This document shows positions 31,421-42,117 of a DNA stretch of 64,000 bases, in pieces (position 1 is the first letter of the stretch; every line of letters begins with the position of its first letter). Both the position numbers and the translations under genes were made by a program. Under the pieces are notes generated by a model. That model was not told the DNA's origin and searched no databases. It saw only the letters and a list, made by a program, of their open reading frames with translations. Source of the stretch: Microcyclospora pomicola (lineage: Eukaryota; Ascomycota; Dothideomycetes; Capnodiales); contig NHNY01000032.1 in the NCBI GenBank assembly GCA_002786065.1, positions 124,001-188,000 of the forward strand. The letters run 5' to 3'.

Positions 31421-34400
31421 CTAGTCTTCTTCATCCACACCTTCGTCCAGGCCCAACCATGCAGTCCTACATTTGACCGCCTCAGTTCTAACACTCCGTT
31501 TGGCATCATCAAGGCAGGTCTGCAGCCTCTTAGCGACTTGTCTTCGGAACGGGACTACGCTCTCTCTCTTCAGTTGCCGCGGAAGCAAGAGAAGGCACTG
31601 GAGTGCCTGCCGTCTTACATCTGGTGGGTTCGACTGGTCGGCTGTCATAGTACAATTGAGAAGCCTTGTCACGAGGGATGCAGTATGCTCTTCCACGACC
31701 TTTGGATCATGCATGAGGATGGACTCAAATATGGTCAACGTGGATGTTTTGGCCTCAGCTTCCGAAGGAGGGAGTTCAAGAGTCTGAAGTAACGGTGGCA
31801 CCATTGACGCCAGGTGGGTCTCCATGATTGCATACGGAATGGAAGCCAGAATACCGGAAAGTGCCAGGAGATAGTTCGCTTTGATGGCAGCTTCGGCGGT
31901 TCGAATCGACTCCGTCAATGACGGTACGGTTTGATGGAAGATCTTCTGTTTGTGAAGTCTGTCAATAAGACAATGATTTTGTTTGTTCAGGACCACATCG
32001 AGGTCAAGAAGGACAGCGAAACAACGAGCAACGGGTTTGTCTGCTGTACCGAGCAGACTGATGAGCATGGCCAGATATTTGGTAGCGAGAGCACCGGACT
32101 TCCCTTGCAGAATGAGAGCTTTCACAATTGCGAACGAAAGATCGACAGCTTGCGGGCTTTCGATCCGTGTAGCGAGCAAAGCCTCGACCTCAATGTTGCA
32201 AGCTTCCAGAACAGCTTGCATTGTTTTGGGATTAATGAACTTATTCACCACCAGCGATGTAAGACGCAGGGCTGGTGTCACATCGTGGTCTTTGTTTCGA
32301 CTCTGGAGTGCTATCACAGCTTGTGAGCGTAAGATGGTAACAATGTCGTCAGCATCAACCACTTCAGGCCTCAGTGCTGCATAGTACCACAGGGCAAATG
32401 CAGAGATGTCATGTGAATCCGGCTCATTCTGACTTCCTGTCATCCATTTTGAATTCTTGTGGTAAATCGTGCTCTGGAAATGGGTGCCTTGGTCCCGCAA
32501 TAGAATGTTACATATCCTCCCGATTACTTCCAACATGTACTGAGAGTTCGCAGAAGCCATGAGTTCTCTGACTCGTGTCAAGAGAGGCTCGGCATATTCA
32601 GTATAGTACTCGCTACGGATTGTCCCATTCTCAAGCTTCGGAGATCCAAAGACGAAGCAGTACAACAAAGCAAGTAGTAGGTCCTCCTGGTACGAGATCG
32701 ACGCTTGCTGATGTGTGGCGGAAATGAGTTTGTTCTTCAGCCGGAGAACAACGGTGTCAAAGATCTGTTGCTCCTTACTCAATTCCGCGAATGCCTCAAG
32801 CACGGGGCCCTGCATGAATCGGTCTGATGGCGTGTCCGGAAGGACCGCCATGAAGGCTGGGATGCATCGATCACGGACAACCTCGGGGACCGCGTGCGCT
32901 ATACTTGTCAATCTGTGGATAGCATGCGATCTGATATCTCCATGACCCTCGGTGTGCTCATTGAGTATCACATCAACAATAGCATCGACTGCTCGGTGGG
33001 TCTCGCTTTCTGATAGTACTCCGCTGATGCTAGTCAATTGTGCCAACCCATCAAGTGATGTTAATCGGAACGAAACCTCTGCTTTTGGTGCATTGATCAG
33101 GGCACGCAACATTGCTTCCAATGCGTCGCTGCCGAAAGCTTGTAGGGTTTCGATATTGAGTGCTGGGAACATCACGCCGAGCTCGGTGAAGGCTTTGATT
33201 ATCTGGTTGAAAACTTCGAGCAACCCACGCCTTTTTGAAATAGACTCAGAGCCTTTGAACAGAGCAAAAAGCACAGGTAACACTCCTTTCACGATTTTGT
33301 CAGCTGCTAGTGGTGAGGCTGACGCTATCGCATGCAAGATTCGACCTGCAGCCTGAGACTGTTTGGTAGGGGCATCCTCAAGGTGTTCGTTGCATTCTTT
33401 TATGATCGGCCGCAGGTAAGCATTGAGTTGACCGTCTCCAGTAATATGACTGAAGGTCGCTGCAATGAGTGCCAGCGCTTTCAAGGACCCCTCTGCAAGA
33501 TCTTCTTCCTGCACGCTCAGGATCTCAAACTTCAGGGCGTCCCACAACGTCACCGAGTAGAGATTGATAGTAGTTGGCCCATATCCTGTCACGCATGCCT
33601 GCATAGCTTGGATGACATCTCTCTTGGTATTCATGGACGTTGAATCTAGCTTGTCCAACAATTGAGGGAAAGCGTAAGGTGCAAAGTCGGAATTCGAAGC
33701 GATACAGTCTCGTAATCGATCTTTCAGATCTTGCGCTGTGATTCCGTAGGGATCATCTGGCGGAGGTTTGAAAGTGATTGGGAAATAGTTGAACACAGCT
33801 TCGAACATGTCTTGGGCAGTGGCATGGATGTCCCATTCTGTCATGGGTACCCGCAAAAGGGAGAACACGATCATGAGATTCCTAGGGTCTTTTTCTCCTT
33901 CAAAGTAGACAATGAATCGTTCAAGAAATGTTCGGTCGTCTTGGTGAATTTGACGGATGGCATCACGATACTTTGCCATCAACAGGTCAATCAGCTGAGC
34001 CACTGGATACCTTTCCGTCTGTAACTTGAACTGTCGGAGTGGATTGGAGTGTTGAATAAATGTCCGCATGACACTTTGGGCCGTCTCCGAGTCCCATTTG
34101 CCTAATCCTTCAAGGGCAATAAGAGCTCTAGCAGATGCATCGATGCCGGCGGTATCTCCCTCTAATCGACCAAGAATGAACGTAACAAGCAAGCGTCTTT
34201 CTTGCACAGACAGCACCCTCGCAGGTAAAGAGGACAGGACGTCCGCCAGGTATGCGACTGTCTTGCCTCTTTGAGCTGCATCTTCCTTGTTGTTGATGTA
34301 TTCCTCAAGACTCGTTATCAAGTCGATCAACTTGAGTTGCCTCGATTCCAGTCGTGCCGCACTTTGAGCCGCGATTTGCTTGGCTTCGACTTTGTTCTTG

Positions 34401-34435
34401 TCTACCTCGATGAGGTAAAGTTGAATGTCTGACAT
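31421..34435 (-). CDS. MET18: MMS19/Met18, cytosolic Fe-S cluster targeting factor
   Basis: One uninterrupted exon. I start at the ATG 34435 (MSDIQLYLIEVDKNKVEAKQ), giving 1004 residues, because this is how fungal homologues begin. The frame has an earlier ATG at 34615 that would add 60 residues of unfamiliar sequence. The N-terminal domain has TFILGRLEGDTAGIDASARA and FKPPPDDPYGITAQDL, typical of MMS19. The rest is an array of HEAT-like helical pairs (SHAIHRLTSIAHAVPEVVRD, SLLGTADKPVARCFAVL) to the acidic end DEGVDEED. MMS19 works with the CIA1 and CIA2 homologues to pass 4Fe-4S clusters to DNA polymerases, helicases such as XPD, and primase. The MTD1 start lies 281 bp away on the other strand. 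Confidence 0.93.
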   Translation of the reverse strand: MSDIQLYLIEVDKNKVEAKQIAAQSAARLESRQLKLIDLITSLEEYINNKEDAAQRGKTVAYLADVLSSLPARVLSVQERRLLVTFILGRLEGDTAGIDASARALIALEGLGKWDSETAQSVMRTFIQHSNPLRQFKLQTERYPVAQLIDLLMAKYRDAIRQIHQDDRTFLERFIVYFEGEKDPRNLMIVFSLLRVPMTEWDIHATAQDMFEAVFNYFPITFKPPPDDPYGITAQDLKDRLRDCIASNSDFAPYAFPQLLDKLDSTSMNTKRDVIQAMQACVTGYGPTTINLYSVTLWDALKFEILSVQEEDLAEGSLKALALIAATFSHITGDGQLNAYLRPIIKECNEHLEDAPTKQSQAAGRILHAIASASPLAADKIVKGVLPVLFALFKGSESISKRRGLLEVFNQIIKAFTELGVMFPALNIETLQAFGSDALEAMLRALINAPKAEVSFRLTSLDGLAQLTSISGVLSESETHRAVDAIVDVILNEHTEGHGDIRSHAIHRLTSIAHAVPEVVRDRCIPAFMAVLPDTPSDRFMQGPVLEAFAELSKEQQIFDTVVLRLKNKLISATHQQASISYQEDLLLALLYCFVFGSPKLENGTIRSEYYTEYAEPLLTRVRELMASANSQYMLEVIGRICNILLRDQGTHFQSTIYHKNSKWMTGSQNEPDSHDISAFALWYYAALRPEVVDADDIVTILRSQAVIALQSRNKDHDVTPALRLTSLVVNKFINPKTMQAVLEACNIEVEALLATRIESPQAVDLSFAIVKALILQGKSGALATKYLAMLISLLGTADKPVARCFAVLLDLDVVLNKQNHCLIDRLHKQKIFHQTVPSLTESIRTAEAAIKANYLLALSGILASIPYAIMETHLASMVPPLLQTLELPPSEAEAKTSTLTIFESILMHDPKVVEEHTASLVTRLLNCTMTADQSNPPDVRRQALQCLLLLPRQLKRESVVPFRRQVAKRLQTCLDDAKRSVRTEAVKCRTAWLGLDEGVDEED

Positions 34436-34716
34436 GTCCTCATTTTCCTTGGCAGAAGATCTATGTTTGTACAGTTGTGTCGGAAGAATCGTGTTTTTCA
34501 GTAAGTCGTCATTGCTGAAGTAATGATTGGCGAACGGTGTGAGCGGCCCGTGGTACGCCATCGAAACCTTAATCATGCTTATTCGCTGGCTTTGACTCGA
34601 AAAAAGTTCCAGCATATCGCGTCAGAACTTGCTTCCACGAAGAATTAACGAATTGGTATACTGGCTGGAGCTCGCTGGATGACTACACTTCGGCTTCTCG
34701 CACTAGAGTCTCAATA
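34436..34716. promoter_or_regulatory. divergent promoter, MET18 / MTD1
   Basis: The two start codons are 281 bp apart (101 bp if the upstream MET18 ATG is used), so the two genes share one promoter region. I see no strong palindrome or CCAAT pair in it. Confidence 0.5.
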
Positions 34717-35810
34717 ATGGCTAACGCCGCCTGCAAAACTGTTCTTGCGGGTGCCATTGCAAAGAAGTTGCTAGCGGAAGTTCAAGATGATTTGAAAGAC
34801 CTTGGCCGTGCCCCACGGCTGCATGGTTTTCTGGCAAACGACGATCCAGCCGCTCGTATGTACGCAGACTGGACAGCGAAGACCTGTCGTGATAAGTAAG
34901 TAGATTCTAAGGTCAACGAAGCACTTTAGTTGTAGACAAAACAATTCTATTGTAGTTGTACTAATACAGTCACAGCGGCTTTGATTTCACCCTACGTGAG
35001 GTTGATAAGGAAGATCTTGAAGATGCCGTTCGACATGCTAACGCGGACGATGGCGTGGACGGAATCATTGTATACTATCCTGTCTTCGACTCACGACGAG
35101 ATCAAACGCTACAATGGACTGTCAGCATGTTCAAGGATGTTGAAGGTCTATCGCCCCAGCTCATCAGCAACATGTATCAGAACATTCGGTTTCTGGACCC
35201 ACCAACCAATTCTCGCAAATCCATTCTACCTTGTACGCCCTTAGCCGTGCTCAAGATCCTTGAGCATCTGCAAATTTACAACTCAATCCTGGATTATGGG
35301 AGACGATTGTACGGGCGACGAATTACTGTCATCAACAGAAGCGAAGTAGTGGGAAGACCACTTGCTGCATTGCTTGCGAACGATGGCGCAGAAGTCTATA
35401 GCGTCGACATATCTGGTGTGCAGCAGTTCAGTCGTGGTAAGGGATTGAAGAAGCAAAGACATGAAGTGAAAGACATGGATGGTTGGGGTTTAGAGCAATG
35501 TCTACCCATCAGTGAGGTTGTCATCAGTGGTGTACCTGGCGAGTCATATAAGATCCCAACCGAGCTTCTTCGAGACGGTGTGGTCTGTATAAATTTCAGC
35601 AGTCAGAAGGTTTGTGATGCAGAGCATGCGTCGGACTTTGGCTGGCAAGGCTTTTACTAACGGTCTGAACAGAATTTCAAGGATGATATCAAAGAAAAGG
35701 CCAGCATTTATGTACCTGCCATCGGAAAGACCACGATTGCTATTCTCATGCGTAATTTATTGCGGATGGTGCACAACATGCCGAAGACTGAGGATACTCA
35801 AACGGTCTAG
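34717..35810 (+). CDS. MTD1: NAD-dependent 5,10-methylenetetrahydrofolate dehydrogenase
   Basis: Exons 34717-34895, 34976-35609 and 35673-35810 give 316 residues. Intron 1 (GTAAGT, 80 bp) joins RDN to GFDFTLREV; intron 2 (GTTTGT, branch ACTAACG, 63 bp) joins FSSQK to NFKDDIKEK. Family landmarks are FLANDDPAARMYADWT near the start, DGIIVYYPVFDSRRDQ in the folate domain, PCTPLAVLKILEHL, and the nucleotide loop VINRSEVVGRPLAALLANDG. The C-terminal YVPAIGKTTIAILMRNLLRM closes the fold. The cytosolic monofunctional enzyme oxidises methylene-THF to methenyl-THF with NAD+, supplying one-carbon units for purines. GLY1, elsewhere in the window, supplies glycine to the same network, although the two are not clustered. 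Confidence 0.95.
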
Positions 35811-35983
35811 CATGATCCGGCAGCGAAGAGAGTTGCATTGCATATCATCACGTTAGCAAAGCATAGCTGTCTGACATCGGGAGCCGAGTTGACGCGCATA
35901 AGCGAAGACGACTGAATTCGGCCGCGCTACAAGACCATGTGAACCATGAATCAAGATTGCAAGACGCATCGAAGAGCTGATCA

Positions 35984-38200
35984 TCACTGAACTTTCGTGT
36001 TCGCATGAGCTTCCTGCTGCTCTTTCGTAGAATACCAGGTATACAGCTTGTCCGGTTCATCTGGCATATCTTTCTCTCTCCGGACATAGTATCTCCATGC
36101 CCACGGCACGACCGTGCTGACTTGGTACTTGATATGTTGGCGCGTCGAAACTCCAAACAGATAATTCAACTCCTCCAAGCTCACCGAGAGCACACTGCTG
36201 ACACTGCTTCCAACGGCAGCGCCAGCTGTCTCTCGAACAAAGAAGAAGACTAGGAAGAATGCAACCACGTTCAGCCCAGCAAAGATGCCGAGCAGACCTG
36301 CATGCCCAATCTCGGCTGTGATGATCGGCACGCAGAGTGCAAGAAGTCCACACCCGAAGAGATTGGTGAACACCGCGAATGACATGCCAACGACTCGAGA
36401 CTCCAAAGGAAACACTTCCGCCGACAGAGTGAACGGGACAGGGCCCATTCCTGGCGAGTAGAAGATCATAAAGATGTATGTAAACATGCCGATGACAGAC
36501 GCATGAGCATCGCTTGTAGACGGTATGAGAAAGCTCAGACCTGCGGCGAGCATACTCATAGCCATGAATGGGATCGTCACCAACAGCAGCCACCGACGGC
36601 CCTTGCGATCGATGAAGAAATAAGCCGGTAGCGCAAATAGCGCGTTGGTCAGGCCGATCCCCCAGCTAAGCAGTAGTGGTGTTAGAGATCCATCAGTAGA
36701 CGGCTTGGTCGTTGGGCGGTCATTTGCTGCGCAGAAAAGTGTGGACGAGTAGAAACTCAACGCATTCACCCCGCAAAGCTGTTGCGATACCATACACACG
36801 ACAGCAGCAACCAACGCACGCCGATTACGCTTGACCATGAAAAGTTGATAGAGCTTCTGCCAATAATTCGTTGGGCGCCGTGGTTGGTGATGATGCATCT
36901 CGCCATTTGAGTCGGATCTCTCGGCTCCTTTTTGACGAACTTTAGGGGTTCTATGGTCGGTCCTGCTTCGACTCGGCATGTTGCGTCGTTGAGATCTCGT
37001 TTGCAGACTTGCTTCGATGTCTTCGCCATGACTGCGGGCTAAGAAACGATTCTCTACTTCCATCTGACAGTGCACATAGAAGAGCTCTTTTGCAGCCAAT
37101 ATCGGGTGGTGGCGAAGCAGCAACAGACTCTGGTACGCTGCTTGGTAATGTCCTTTCTTCATCAGGAACCGCGGCGATTCAGGACAAACCCAAATCAAGC
37201 TGAGCAACACAATAGTTGGGAGCACAGACGATGCGATCTGCCATCTCCATGCCGTTTTCCCAACACCGGCGACGATCACATTGGCTGTGTATCCTAGGAA
37301 TATGCCAACGGCATCGAAGAGCTGCCAATTCATTACCAGGGAGCCACGCAGATGTCCTGGTGAAATCTCTGCAGCAAATACAGGAGTCACGGAAGCCTTG
37401 CTGCCCATTCCAATACCAAGAATCACTCTGCAAGCGAGGAGCTCCTGCCAGGTCCGCGAACAGGCGCCGCCGATAACTGCAGCCAGAATGATCAGAGCGG
37501 AGACGCAGATAGCGGATCGTCGGCCGAAGAAGTATTCGTTTAGTGGATCTGAGAGCCAACATCCAACAAGCGCTGCTGCAAAGTAGGTTGCGGCGTTGAC
37601 AATCGAAAATATCCATGCATCACTTCCAGTTGGATCACACCCAGAGAGGTGATTGAGACCGAGTTGCTGCGGCCAGTTCAAGTTGGCGCCATTGGTGCCG
37701 GTCTGGTTCCATCCTTGCACGACAGCGGCCACGCATAGTGTCATAATGGTCACTCGTAGGAATTTGGGCTGCTTCCAGAAGGACTTGCTGTTCTCGGTCT
37801 CAAGTGCAAGCTTTTCTTCTGGTGTCAATTCAGGGACCGCTCTCCATGCTTCCGGATCTCTCAGGATCATCCCTGCCTGTTCGCAGTCAGCATGGCATAT
37901 TGTCTCGCCTTGGCTTCATGCAGCAACCTTCAAGAACGTGGAAAAGTGCACTTTCAAGTCATATTCAACCACGAAATTGTGCACTAGCTGCTCAATCTGA
38001 TCGGGTTGCAGATGCATCAACGGGCTGTCGACACTGTTTTGCGGGTCAGTAGAGTGATCAAGCTGCTAAGGACACCAGATCACTTACAGGCCCCCGTCGT
38101 TCGCGTCAAACACATTATCAGGCACCTCCAACATGGAACTTGTATCATGCTGGGATTGGCCATCGCTACCAGTGATCTCTCGATGCTCTTGAGTGTCCAT
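35984..38200 (-). CDS. MFS sugar/polyol-porter family transporter
   Basis: Exons 38200-38088, 38033-37928 and 37876-35984 give 703 residues. The two small upstream exons are joined by a 54 bp intron (GTAAGT...ACAG) and a 51 bp intron (GTTGCT...ACAG), and rebuild the family lead-in HFSTFLKAGMILRDPEAWRA followed by VPELTPEEKLALE. Twelve helices follow with sugar-porter signatures: VVQGWNQTGTNGANL in helix 1, FFGRRSA, PESPRFLMKKG after helix 6, a long basic central loop, QQLCGVNALSFYSS in helix 7, IDRKGRRW, and LSAEVFPLESR. This subfamily of fungal plasma-membrane proton symporters is annotated for hexoses, inositol or quinate, and the substrate cannot be chosen here. Starting at ATG 37870 would drop the conserved lead-in. 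Confidence 0.9.
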
Positions 38201-39210
38201 AGCTGCTCACTCTGAGTCATACGCCCTCGAAGCTGGATGTCTTTCTCATGTTCTCTTCGGCCAGGCCTTGATTAAATGCAGGATAATTGCAGCCAGCTTT
38301 TGCGCCTTGCACATAGCCTCAGTACGCATATATATACATTCAGAACAGTCCAACTTCCTAGGCATCTTGACAGCACAAAAGCATAGCCTCGTCCAGGGTA
38401 CCAGATCACAGGTCTGCGCCCAAGTACCTGTGTCGCTTGCATCACTAGGCTAGAATGCTCAAGAGAAACGCAAGGGTAGCAAGACTCGACACACCACTTC
38501 GAGGTTCCGCCAAGTACTCTATTGATTTTGCCCTTGGCATTGCCTGGTCCTTCCATGTCGATGCATACGGATCCTACAGAGCCACTAGCAGGTCGCGTAC
38601 ATTCCTGGTCTTGCAGCAGACGGGATGTTGGCCTACCAACCAGTCGAAACCTGCAAGCACTGTCTCCGCACATATACATGCACTGTCCTGGGCAGCAGAT
38701 GTGTCCGTTGGCGGCTGCGCTTACATTGGAATGTTAGGACAAGCCAACCTCCTCATGTCTATTGTGACGCGCATCTATCTAAGCCCTTCTGTCGACTGAG
38801 GCCACTGTAAGAGGCGGATTCATTGTGCTGACCAGGACAGATATGTGTTGCAAACCTGCAGTGGTACCAACAAGGCTGATCGAGCGTGCAGTGTGACATA
38901 TCTGGGGTGCCCGCGGGGAAACGCGGAATGGTACTTGAATACCTGCAGAGGTATACACTCTAACCTACATGTCCTTACGTACATGTACATGTATCATGCC
39001 AGCCTTCACGGGCCTGATCGAGGGGCCGCCTTGTCTGTGGCGCAGTCGAGTGTGCGGCACACAAGAATCATGCCTTCTAATGGGCTGTGCAAAGGAAACG
39101 CTGGATGCCCCATCCCTCACCCCTTCAAGATGTCCACGAGAGATCTTCGGATATTGCTGCGCCGCTGTGTCTGCTTCGCCTATTCAGGATAATGGACATT
39201 GGCGAAGACA
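38201..39210. other. intergenic between divergent genes
   Basis: About 1 kb containing promoters for the transporter (minus) and the ankyrin protein (plus). A self-complementary run (TACGTACATGTACATGTA) lies at 38976-38993. No gene supported. Confidence 0.4.
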
Positions 39211-41655
39211 ATGGCAGAACTTCAAACGATCGCTGCTGTGTGTGATCTTATCAAAGTGGCATATGCCGCGAGTGTTTTTGTCAAGAAGGTCAAGGACGCT
39301 GACAGCTTGGCATTGGGGCTCTGGGAGCAGCTACAAAGGCTGCGAGCGGTTCTCAAGGGTATCGAGCAAGTTTTGAAACAACAAAGTGGTACAGAGGCTC
39401 GATGGTTGCTCGAAAGTGATGGCGATCATGACGAAACGATCGTTGCCAGCATGCTGGTCGCGGTCGAAGGCTGTAAGGTTTTCTTGCTCAAGATGGAGAA
39501 AGACGTAGGAGGGTTCCAAGCTGGAGAAGAATCGGGAGAGTTCATCAGAAATATGGTCAGAAGGCTCAGGGTTGCGTGGCAACACCCTAAGATTGCAAGC
39601 CAACGAGATGTACTCGAAACGCGCATCAGCACATTGCAGGCCGGGCTGGCTGTTATACAACTTTTCAACGAAGCCCGTATTCAGTCCTCCATTGACACCA
39701 ATCAAGCGACCCTACTAGAGCGTCTCGAGCAGTTGGAATCACAAATTCGACAGAAGAACTCCGTGCGAGCTAAACTGGCACGTAAACTCGTACAGCCAAC
39801 GATGGTCGCCACAAACGATGTTGATTCTCTCGATCACGACACCGAAGTCGAAGCAGCGATCGAGAATCTGTCCTCGTGTCTGCGGACCGCCGAGGAAGTG
39901 CATGAGGTGTACACTGAATATACCTCATGCGCAACGCCTGATCAGAGATCAATCAGGTATCACGATAAAGTGATTTTAGATCTTGACAGTCTAGACTCCA
40001 GAGTCGCAGCATCGAAAACGACCAAGCCGACGCGCGAGAACAGCATGGTGCAACAGAATATCCCAGACGTACACCAATTGGGGGAGGATCTTGGTGAGCC
40101 GTGGCCACGTGTGGTATTGGATGAACATATTCACGGGTTCATCGATCGAGCACAAGCAGAGAAGCAAGCCGAACATTACAATCAAGCTGAGATCAACCTT
40201 TATCGAGCAATTCAAGATTCTGAACTGCGTGAAAGACACTATGGGGTGTTGTTTACGGATCGTGTCAAATTACAAGAGGAAATGGCGTTCTTGTACGTAA
40301 AGCAAGGGAAATGGGCAGGAGCCGCATCGTTGATCATGAACCTATCGAATAACGGTGCCGGCGACAATCGAGATGCTGAGTCGATCTTGGCTCGACAGTA
40401 TCAACTGCTAGGCTGGACATACTTTGAATGGTATACTAGCGAGATCGACGGCGCATCAAGCGGTAATGTGGAATACTTGAAGAACGCACTACGATATGCT
40501 CGACTAGCATTCAACAAGCGCTTCACTCTTCTGAACTCTGGTGGTATCCCCGAGACGTCAAAGCTGGCCGTTGAGCACGAGTCCTGTATGAATCTGCTAA
40601 TTAGCATTCTTGAGCAGAGTGGGATGACCGTCGAGGCTAACGATATGAAGAGGCGGTTGTCAGAAGTTCCAGTGAGCTCCGCTGAAAGTCTCAGGAGGTT
40701 ATCGACTACACAACCTAGATCGCACCACACAGACGAAGAGACTGAGCTTGTAGAAGACCCGTTCTACACCCTGATACGCACGATCACCAAGCGAGATACA
40801 GTTGAAGTCCAATCATTGTTAAGTGCTGGAGAAATCAATGTCAATCGCCTGTCGAAGTCTGGCAGATCCCCGTTGATGCATGCTGTCGAACAATCAGACG
40901 AGCCTACTGTGCACAAACTGCTCGACCCTACAGTCGGTGGCGATGTCGACTATACCAACATCAATAAAAGGACTGCCCTCCACATCGCCGCGGCCAGAGG
41001 CCTGCATGCTATGGCCAAGTGCCTTCTCGAACATGATGCCGACATTGAAGCTAAGGACCGTCGTGGTGACACAGCTCTTGCTGAAGCCGTGCGGGAAGGC
41101 CAGACCATTGTCATTGAGTATCTTGCCGACAACGATGCTGACATGCTCACCAAGAACGTCGACGAATGGTCCATCCTTCACCACGCCATCCACCGGCCCC
41201 GACCCGAGGTTACCAGCCTCATCCTCAACATCGCTCCAGACCTACGAGATGCCGTAGATCGCGCGGGCAAGACGGCTCTCCACTACTGCGTCGAGCGAGA
41301 AGATCTCACTCAAGCCCGCATCCTCCTCGAGCACCCCCGGACCGCGCTTGACGTCAACGCCGGCGACGAGCAAGAACGCTCGCCGTTGTACTTCGCCGCC
41401 TCGAAGCCGTACAACGCGCGCCGCAACGAGATGGTCGATCTCCTGCTCGAGCACCAAGCGACCTTCATCGGCAACAAGACTCCCGCACGCTGGAAGGACT
41501 ATCCGAAGCTGAAGATGATGAAGGTCCCTACAAGTCCCAAGCAAGAATCCTGGTCCCATCGGCACGACAGTTTCAGCACGAGCGGCACCATTGGCACCAC
41601 GTCGACGGAGCAGACGAGAATGTCTAGGATCTTCTCGCTAAGGAGTAGACATTGA
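39211..41655 (+). CDS. NLR-like protein: helical N-terminus, TPR-like middle, ankyrin repeats, no NB domain
   Basis: Single exon, 814 residues from ATG 39211. The N-terminal 150 residues (AELQTIAAVCDLIKVAYAAS onward, GLWEQLQRLRAVLKGIEQVL) are a helical bundle resembling the N-terminal domains of fungal STAND/NLR proteins. Residues 170-300 are polar and partly coiled-coil. About 310-480 contain TPR-like helix pairs (RAQAEKQAEHYNQAEINLYR, FLYVKQGKWAGAASLIM). About 515-760 hold roughly six ankyrin repeats (RTALHIAAARGLHAMAKCLL is the clearest). No Walker A (GxxxxGKS), NACHT or NB-ARC segment is visible, so the usual switch module is absent. NLR-like proteins of fungi act in self/non-self recognition and heterokaryon incompatibility. 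Any such role here is inference, and a scaffold role is equally possible. Confidence 0.8.
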   Translation: MAELQTIAAVCDLIKVAYAASVFVKKVKDADSLALGLWEQLQRLRAVLKGIEQVLKQQSGTEARWLLESDGDHDETIVASMLVAVEGCKVFLLKMEKDVGGFQAGEESGEFIRNMVRRLRVAWQHPKIASQRDVLETRISTLQAGLAVIQLFNEARIQSSIDTNQATLLERLEQLESQIRQKNSVRAKLARKLVQPTMVATNDVDSLDHDTEVEAAIENLSSCLRTAEEVHEVYTEYTSCATPDQRSIRYHDKVILDLDSLDSRVAASKTTKPTRENSMVQQNIPDVHQLGEDLGEPWPRVVLDEHIHGFIDRAQAEKQAEHYNQAEINLYRAIQDSELRERHYGVLFTDRVKLQEEMAFLYVKQGKWAGAASLIMNLSNNGAGDNRDAESILARQYQLLGWTYFEWYTSEIDGASSGNVEYLKNALRYARLAFNKRFTLLNSGGIPETSKLAVEHESCMNLLISILEQSGMTVEANDMKRRLSEVPVSSAESLRRLSTTQPRSHHTDEETELVEDPFYTLIRTITKRDTVEVQSLLSAGEINVNRLSKSGRSPLMHAVEQSDEPTVHKLLDPTVGGDVDYTNINKRTALHIAAARGLHAMAKCLLEHDADIEAKDRRGDTALAEAVREGQTIVIEYLADNDADMLTKNVDEWSILHHAIHRPRPEVTSLILNIAPDLRDAVDRAGKTALHYCVEREDLTQARILLEHPRTALDVNAGDEQERSPLYFAASKPYNARRNEMVDLLLEHQATFIGNKTPARWKDYPKLKMMKVPTSPKQESWSHRHDSFSTSGTIGTTSTEQTRMSRIFSLRSRH

Positions 41656-42117
41656 TGATCTTTGCGTGTGCACGATACCCACGATTTTGCTACATTTGGA
41701 GTTCTTTTTCAGCAAGGAGAATTTTATGGATCTTGTGTTGTTTGAGGATGTAGAAGTAACGCTTGAAGCGGCACAGGGATATGAAGCCTGCCATCATACT
41801 AAAGTCAGGGGGGTTTTGAGGGCAAAGACTACGATTGTGTAGATTCCGGTTTCAATCACGATAAGATATGTCACTGTAGCCATGTCTCATGCTGTAAGAA
41901 TATAGTATTTTTTTGGTATTACCATCTTCTTTCAATCTTTCATGTTGCACGAGTCTCAACAGCCCAAACTATGTCCGGGGACAAGGGGTAGCAGCGCAGC
42001 ATGCTTTCAGCATGGCAAAGGAACAGAGAAAACCGCACAAAACAGCTGCAACACCGAGGCTGACCGCCGCAAGATTTGATATGTTTGCATCACGTATGCC
42101 GGTTCTATGCGCGTTCT
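41656..42117. other. intergenic between convergent genes
   Basis: About 460 bp of 3' flanks, with a T-run (TATTTTTTTGG) near 41905-41917. No gene seen. Confidence 0.4.

Noticed and set aside
34436-34615. N-terminal extension of MMS19 from ATG 34615
   Set aside because: Its 60 residues have no family resemblance and would leave a 101 bp divergent promoter; the ATG at 34435 gives the usual start. Not excluded.
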